Shown here piece by piece: positions 62,001 to 64,000 of a stretch of 64,000 nt of DNA. The position numbers and the translations under genes are program-made. Position 1 is the stretch's first letter, and every line of letters begins with the position of its first letter. The DNA comes from Owenia fusiformis (taxonomy: Eukaryota > Annelida > Polychaeta > Sabellida > Oweniidae): the NCBI GenBank assembly GCA_903813345.2, contig CAIIXF020000009.1, positions 21,167,759 through 21,231,758 of the forward strand, given 5' to 3'. A model generated the notes under the pieces. That model made no database searches, had not been told where the DNA came from, and saw only the letters and a program-made list of their open reading frames with translations.

Positions 62001-64000
62001 ATATAGGACAAGCTACCGCAAGCAATTCTGGGTTGCCATCTTTTATTGATTTCATAAAATTGCCAAAGCGAAATAAAAACCTTTACCAATATAAATACGT
62101 GGAGATAATTACTTATTGAATACTCCACTTTCCATAGATGAAGCCCTACCACATGTTTTATTTCTGTGCTTTTGATTTACTCTACAATGTTTATTTCAGT
62201 TCCCTGACGTGCAGTATTCTGTGTATGAAATGTCTACTGAAGATTTTAAGATTCCATGTGATATACAAAGATGTTTACCGGGAGGTAGGATTGCTGGAGG
62301 TCATGGTGACATGTCTTAATAGATACGCCTCACTTCTTAAAGATCCAGATTCAGACGAAGGTATGTACTTTATACATATATATTGAATCAGCCAAATACC
62401 TTGATGTACTATGTATTTAATCAAAAGGATCATAAATGGAATGCTTCATTTCTCTTCAGGTAACTCCCTTCTATAGTACCCCACACATAATTTTGTTAAT
62501 AATTAGTACATTTTTGTTTCTTTTTTATAGTGTTGGAAATATGTTCAAGTGTGCTAGATTTCATGAAGATATATTTGTAGGAAAGTACTTCCATTGTCAG
62601 TTAAAGTTGGTGACAAAATTATGAGTTGGGTACTATAATAAGCCATTTCCTGAATATATTGTGATAAATAAAATTTAAGTCAAAAGTTGATCCTCTTTCA
62701 ATGTTTTACTATACATAAACATTGTACTGTTTTTAAAAGGTCCCTTGAAGGGGTTCTGGCACATATTTCCTAAATCTTAAATAATTGTTTTTCTGCAAAC
62801 CAGCATATACTGGAGGGAAATGTAGATCTGCGTTTGTTTTTCCAGGTGCAAAGCTGTCACAGATTCCAGAGTCAGAGCAAGAGCTTGGCAGCCTAACAAT
62901 GGAGGCACTCTCAATTCTCCTCAACAGTAACAATGCTAATGCAAGTAAGTCACTTGTTGTTAACTTAAAGGGTTAATAGCTTTAATTATCATTCTTAATA
63001 ACCCTACATTAATTCATATTGATATGTGTAAATTAAAAAATCAATAGACTTTGACATAATGAAGAATTATATCCATTTGGCTTTAATCGAGTATTAATCC
63101 TTCTCATTAGGTGAGGGTTTGGAGGAATGTAGAATATCTAATGATACTGTAGCATACCACCATGTATGTAAGGAAATTATTGAAAAATATAATGCTTTAG
63201 TTTCTCTTCTAAATGGCATTGTCTTGATCTAATCCTTCAAAAGTGAAGCACATGTTTATTTTTGAAATTATAATTTTGATATATAGACTGATATGCCCTC
63301 TTATGGGCATCCAGTGCCCACCAACAATGTATGTTGCATTAAAAAGTAAATAATAGATAGAAAAAGAATATAAAAAGCATGAATACATTGATTCTAGCCA
63401 GTCAAAAATATTCTAGGCCCCTAATTACCCAGGCGCATTAACCTGGCAGTATGCATTTGTTACGTTTTCATTTGTGTTTCATGTTTCAGTTGTATTCCGG
63501 GAATGTGGTGGAGCACGCTGTGTACACAACATGGTGCCATATATAGTGTGTCGTCATCAAGTCCTCAACATCGTCCAACAATTGATCCTTGCTACAGGGG
63601 GTGATGATGATATGGGTACATTACTGGGTCTCATGCACACGGCACCATCCCTGGCACTGCAGCTAAAGACTCACATCCTCAAAGTAACCATGTCATTTCA
63701 TTAGTAGATGTAGCCATATAGTTGCTCTAGTAGAAGGAACCTTGTCTATAAGAGACCTGCATTACTATACATGGTCAAACGGACACATTGATAATGGATA
63801 TAGAATACTAGACTGCTTTAGACATTTTTATACTGTTTTGCTACTATAACTCTTTGATAATCTTATCATATAATGGATATTATGCTAGATATTGTAATTG
63901 ATACAGTTTATGCTCATCACATTTTCATACTGTTATTCCAGTCCCTATTAAATGTGCTACGTGAGAGCCACAGGAGTCGTACAGTGTTCCGCAAGGTTGG
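55818..64000 (+). CDS. WDFY3: WDFY3/ALFY, 5' part of gene (first 13 coding exons)
   Basis: WDFY3 (ALFY) is a roughly 3,500-residue scaffold that links ubiquitinated protein aggregates to the autophagy machinery; its PH-BEACH, WD40 and FYVE domains are C-terminal and lie beyond the window. Translation starts at ATG 55843 in an exon beginning at 55818. Exons: 55818-56043, 56783-56906, 58159-58433, 58888-59080, 59402-59588, 59960-60126, 60694-60749, 60894-61040, 61585-61682, 62200-62360, 62846-62944, 63490-63683, 63942-64000+. All phases join, giving 653 residues. They align with human WDFY3 almost without gaps: SPDNSLGLMHLRKLF, TEKFSDVLQF, STLVKCLYLFFDLP, LLFSAITSWCPAHNVPWRKS, DNANYFILESQ, GDDDMGTLLGLMH, RESHRSRTVFRKVG. 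Human WDFY4 is less similar. Confidence 0.96.
56112..56262 (+). mobile_element. short copy of the GTCACCACC element
   Basis: Tgtcaccacaacgagtggtg followed by attgttatagactcc, ggtgtttggcatctgtaaca and tgatgacattttgcatgtta. Both ends of the family are present without the internal tandem array. It lies in the first WDFY3 coding intron. Confidence 0.65.
56500..56547 (+). mobile_element. 3' end of Helitron-like element
   Basis: Gttcgttgggatttgctact then ctgcagagttgccatttCTAG: the family 3' subterminal repeat, a perfect 12-base hairpin palindrome and the CTAG end. Confidence 0.5.
56608..56757 (+). mobile_element. second short copy of the GTCACCACC element
   Basis: Gtcaccattcaccaacataa, then gtagtgacatattgttaag, ggtgtttggcagtcagtgtt, caggtggtgactttttgcac and ttgatgccttgtaattaa. 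It ends only about 25 bp before the WDFY3 exon at 56783. Confidence 0.65.
56783..56906 (+). CDS. WDFY3: WDFY3 exon 2 (coding)
   Basis: VFGAAPSSDLTEKFSDVLQF then CGHVSKLMVNEIRRRASNQS, between acceptor tatttcag and donor gtgagt. Human: VFGNAPPNTMTEKFSDLLQF. Confidence 0.95.
58159..58433 (+). CDS. WDFY3: WDFY3 exon 3 (coding)
   Basis: The exon is 275 nt. DAASYSIVKFLEIESTEESS, then NGWMLLSTLNLLSTGAPSLI, DCMTAASLPSTLVKCLYLFF and RHERRVLLQKVFVQ. Acceptor tgtttcag, donor gtattt. Confidence 0.96.
58582..58745. mobile_element. palindromic MITE (aagtggaacac family)
   Basis: Atagtgaaacctgtaaagtg (gaacac) at the left and gttccactgagacaggtttt (actgt) at the right are imperfect complements. It lies in a WDFY3 intron. 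Confidence 0.6.
58888..59080 (+). CDS. WDFY3: WDFY3 exon 4 (coding)
   Basis: LLVRLCSHVSPAEELARKDD then LTLLFSAITSWCPAHNVPWR and KSSSEVLMTLSRHGLTPNVV. Acceptor gtttcag, donor gtaagt. Human: ILVKLCSFVSPAEELAQKDD. Confidence 0.97.
59402..59588 (+). CDS. WDFY3: WDFY3 exon 5 (coding)
   Basis: NKGCVALCIDNMQRVQELSP then LELVEMFVTVFCFLKDSSEV and SQILVDDFRSCQGYIYLSDF. Acceptor catttcag, donor gtacat. Confidence 0.95.
59960..60126 (+). CDS. WDFY3: WDFY3 exon 6 (coding)
   Basis: MENDLSEEAKQALRNLVLLV then GSLTTCGFIEIKPSSASTGS and LFQMPGFSLPTPAGK. Human: ALKDLVNLITSLTTYGVSEL. Acceptor tattttcag, donor gtagaa. Confidence 0.93.
60418..60655. repeat. minisatellite, 23-bp unit
   Basis: About ten near-identical copies of actataactgtgcacaatat(taa/tat) in the WDFY3 intron. 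Units differ only by an a/t near the end. The homogeneity suggests recent expansion. Confidence 0.96.
60694..60749 (+). CDS. WDFY3: WDFY3 exon 7 (coding, 56 nt)
   Basis: GVSVRNLQAFQVLQTVFLK between acceptor attttttag and donor gtaagc. Human: GHSVRNVQAFAVLQNAFLK. Confidence 0.95.
60831..60942. repeat. 56-bp tandem duplication of a WDFY3 3' splice site
   Basis: Atttcagtcaaacactagtc (60831) and atttcagtcaaataccagtc (60887) begin two 56-bp copies. Each includes the acceptor and about 40 bp of exon 8. The downstream copy continues as the conserved exon. Confidence 0.9.
60894..61040 (+). CDS. WDFY3: WDFY3 exon 8 (coding)
   Basis: SNTSHLCSIILDVISSIYHQ then DNANYFILESQCTIAQISER and IHNKPPDIQ. Human: LDAITNIYMADNANYFILES. 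147 nt, phase 0 at both ends. I chose the second of two tandem acceptors because only it keeps the frame. Confidence 0.95.
61585..61682 (+). CDS. WDFY3: WDFY3 exon 9 (coding)
   Basis: GKFFEIVEFIVFNLNFVPCK then EFISLSLLLKTH, acceptor tatttcag, donor gtaaga. Human: KYFEMLEFVVFSLNYIPCKE. Confidence 0.95.
61724..61830 (+). mobile_element. 5' part of a GTCACCACC-type element
   Basis: Tgtctcaaccacaagtggtg then attgttatatagtctc, and ggtgttcagcattcggcatt with tggcatctgtaataaatt. A third family copy in WDFY3 introns. Confidence 0.55.
62200..62360 (+). CDS. WDFY3: WDFY3 exon 10 (coding)
   Basis: NSLTCSILCMKCLLKILRFH then VIYKDVYREVGLLEVMVTCL and NRYASLLKDPDSDEG. Human: YIFKDVFREVGLLEVMVNLL. Acceptor ttatttcag, donor gtatgt. 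Confidence 0.96.
62846..62944 (+). CDS. WDFY3: WDFY3 exon 11 (coding)
   Basis: GAKLSQIPESEQELGSLTME then ALSILLNSNNANA. Acceptor gtttttccag, donor gtaagt. Corresponds to human LALLVMETLTVLLQGSNTNA. Confidence 0.93.
63490..63683 (+). CDS. WDFY3: WDFY3 exon 12 (coding)
   Basis: IVFRECGGARCVHNMVPYIV then CRHQVLNIVQQLILATGGDD and DMGTLLGLMHTAPSLALQLK. Human: NGDDDMGTLLGLMHSAPPTE. Acceptor atgtttcag, donor gtaacc. Confidence 0.96.
63942..64000 (+). CDS. WDFY3: WDFY3 exon 13 (coding, cut by window edge)
   Basis: Acceptor gttattccag, then SLLNVLRESHRSRTVFRKVG up to the end of the window. Human: SVLRESHRSRTVFRKVGGF. Confidence 0.95.

Overview
This window is eukaryotic and AT-rich, and its genes are cut by introns into short exons with GT-AG borders. 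It contains parts of three highly conserved animal genes. Their protein similarity to human orthologues, the low GC content, frequent catgtac-type motifs and the many short DNA transposons and minisatellites suggest a marine invertebrate. A bivalve mollusc is the best guess, but the species is an inference.

Layout. (1) 2905-17769, plus strand: the 3' part of calcineurin A (protein phosphatase 2B catalytic subunit), from the end of the phosphatase domain through the calmodulin-binding and autoinhibitory regions; the 5' part lies to the left of the window. (2) 26325-37256, minus strand: a complete coding region for an SLC15A4-like proton-coupled peptide/histidine transporter, 10 coding exons and about 574 residues. 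(3) 55818-64000, plus strand: the first 13 coding exons (about 653 residues) of WDFY3/ALFY, the large BEACH-domain autophagy adaptor, running off the right edge. Calcineurin A and SLC15A4 converge; SLC15A4 and WDFY3 diverge across about 18.5 kb that is mostly mobile-element debris. The genes do not form a pathway unit. They are neighbours, and WDFY3 and SLC15A4 are both connected with endolysosomal biology in mammals.

The most interesting content is exon architecture. Calcineurin A has two adjacent 98-nt copies of the exon that follows the calmodulin-binding site. Their proteins are almost identical although 19 of 32 codons differ silently, and including both would break the frame. SLC15A4 independently has two alternative exons (170 and 167 nt) for the signature transmembrane segment, again with the same phase and frame-breaking if joined. 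Two SLC15A4 5' splice sites have been amplified into minisatellites (132-bp and 24-bp units). A WDFY3 3' splice site is duplicated in tandem by 56 bp. The 10-kb calcineurin intron holds two candidate in-phase microexons and a candidate alternative terminal exon that would remove the calmodulin-binding and autoinhibitory segments.

The rest is repeats: a 2.7-kb array of 35-bp units; three families of non-autonomous elements with palindromic or inverted ends and internal tandem arrays, one with Helitron-like termini; piggyBac-, hAT- and mariner-like relics with target-site duplications; a 3.8-kb element with long inverted ends; and several foldback elements. I saw no tRNA, rRNA, CRISPR array or bacterial-type operon.
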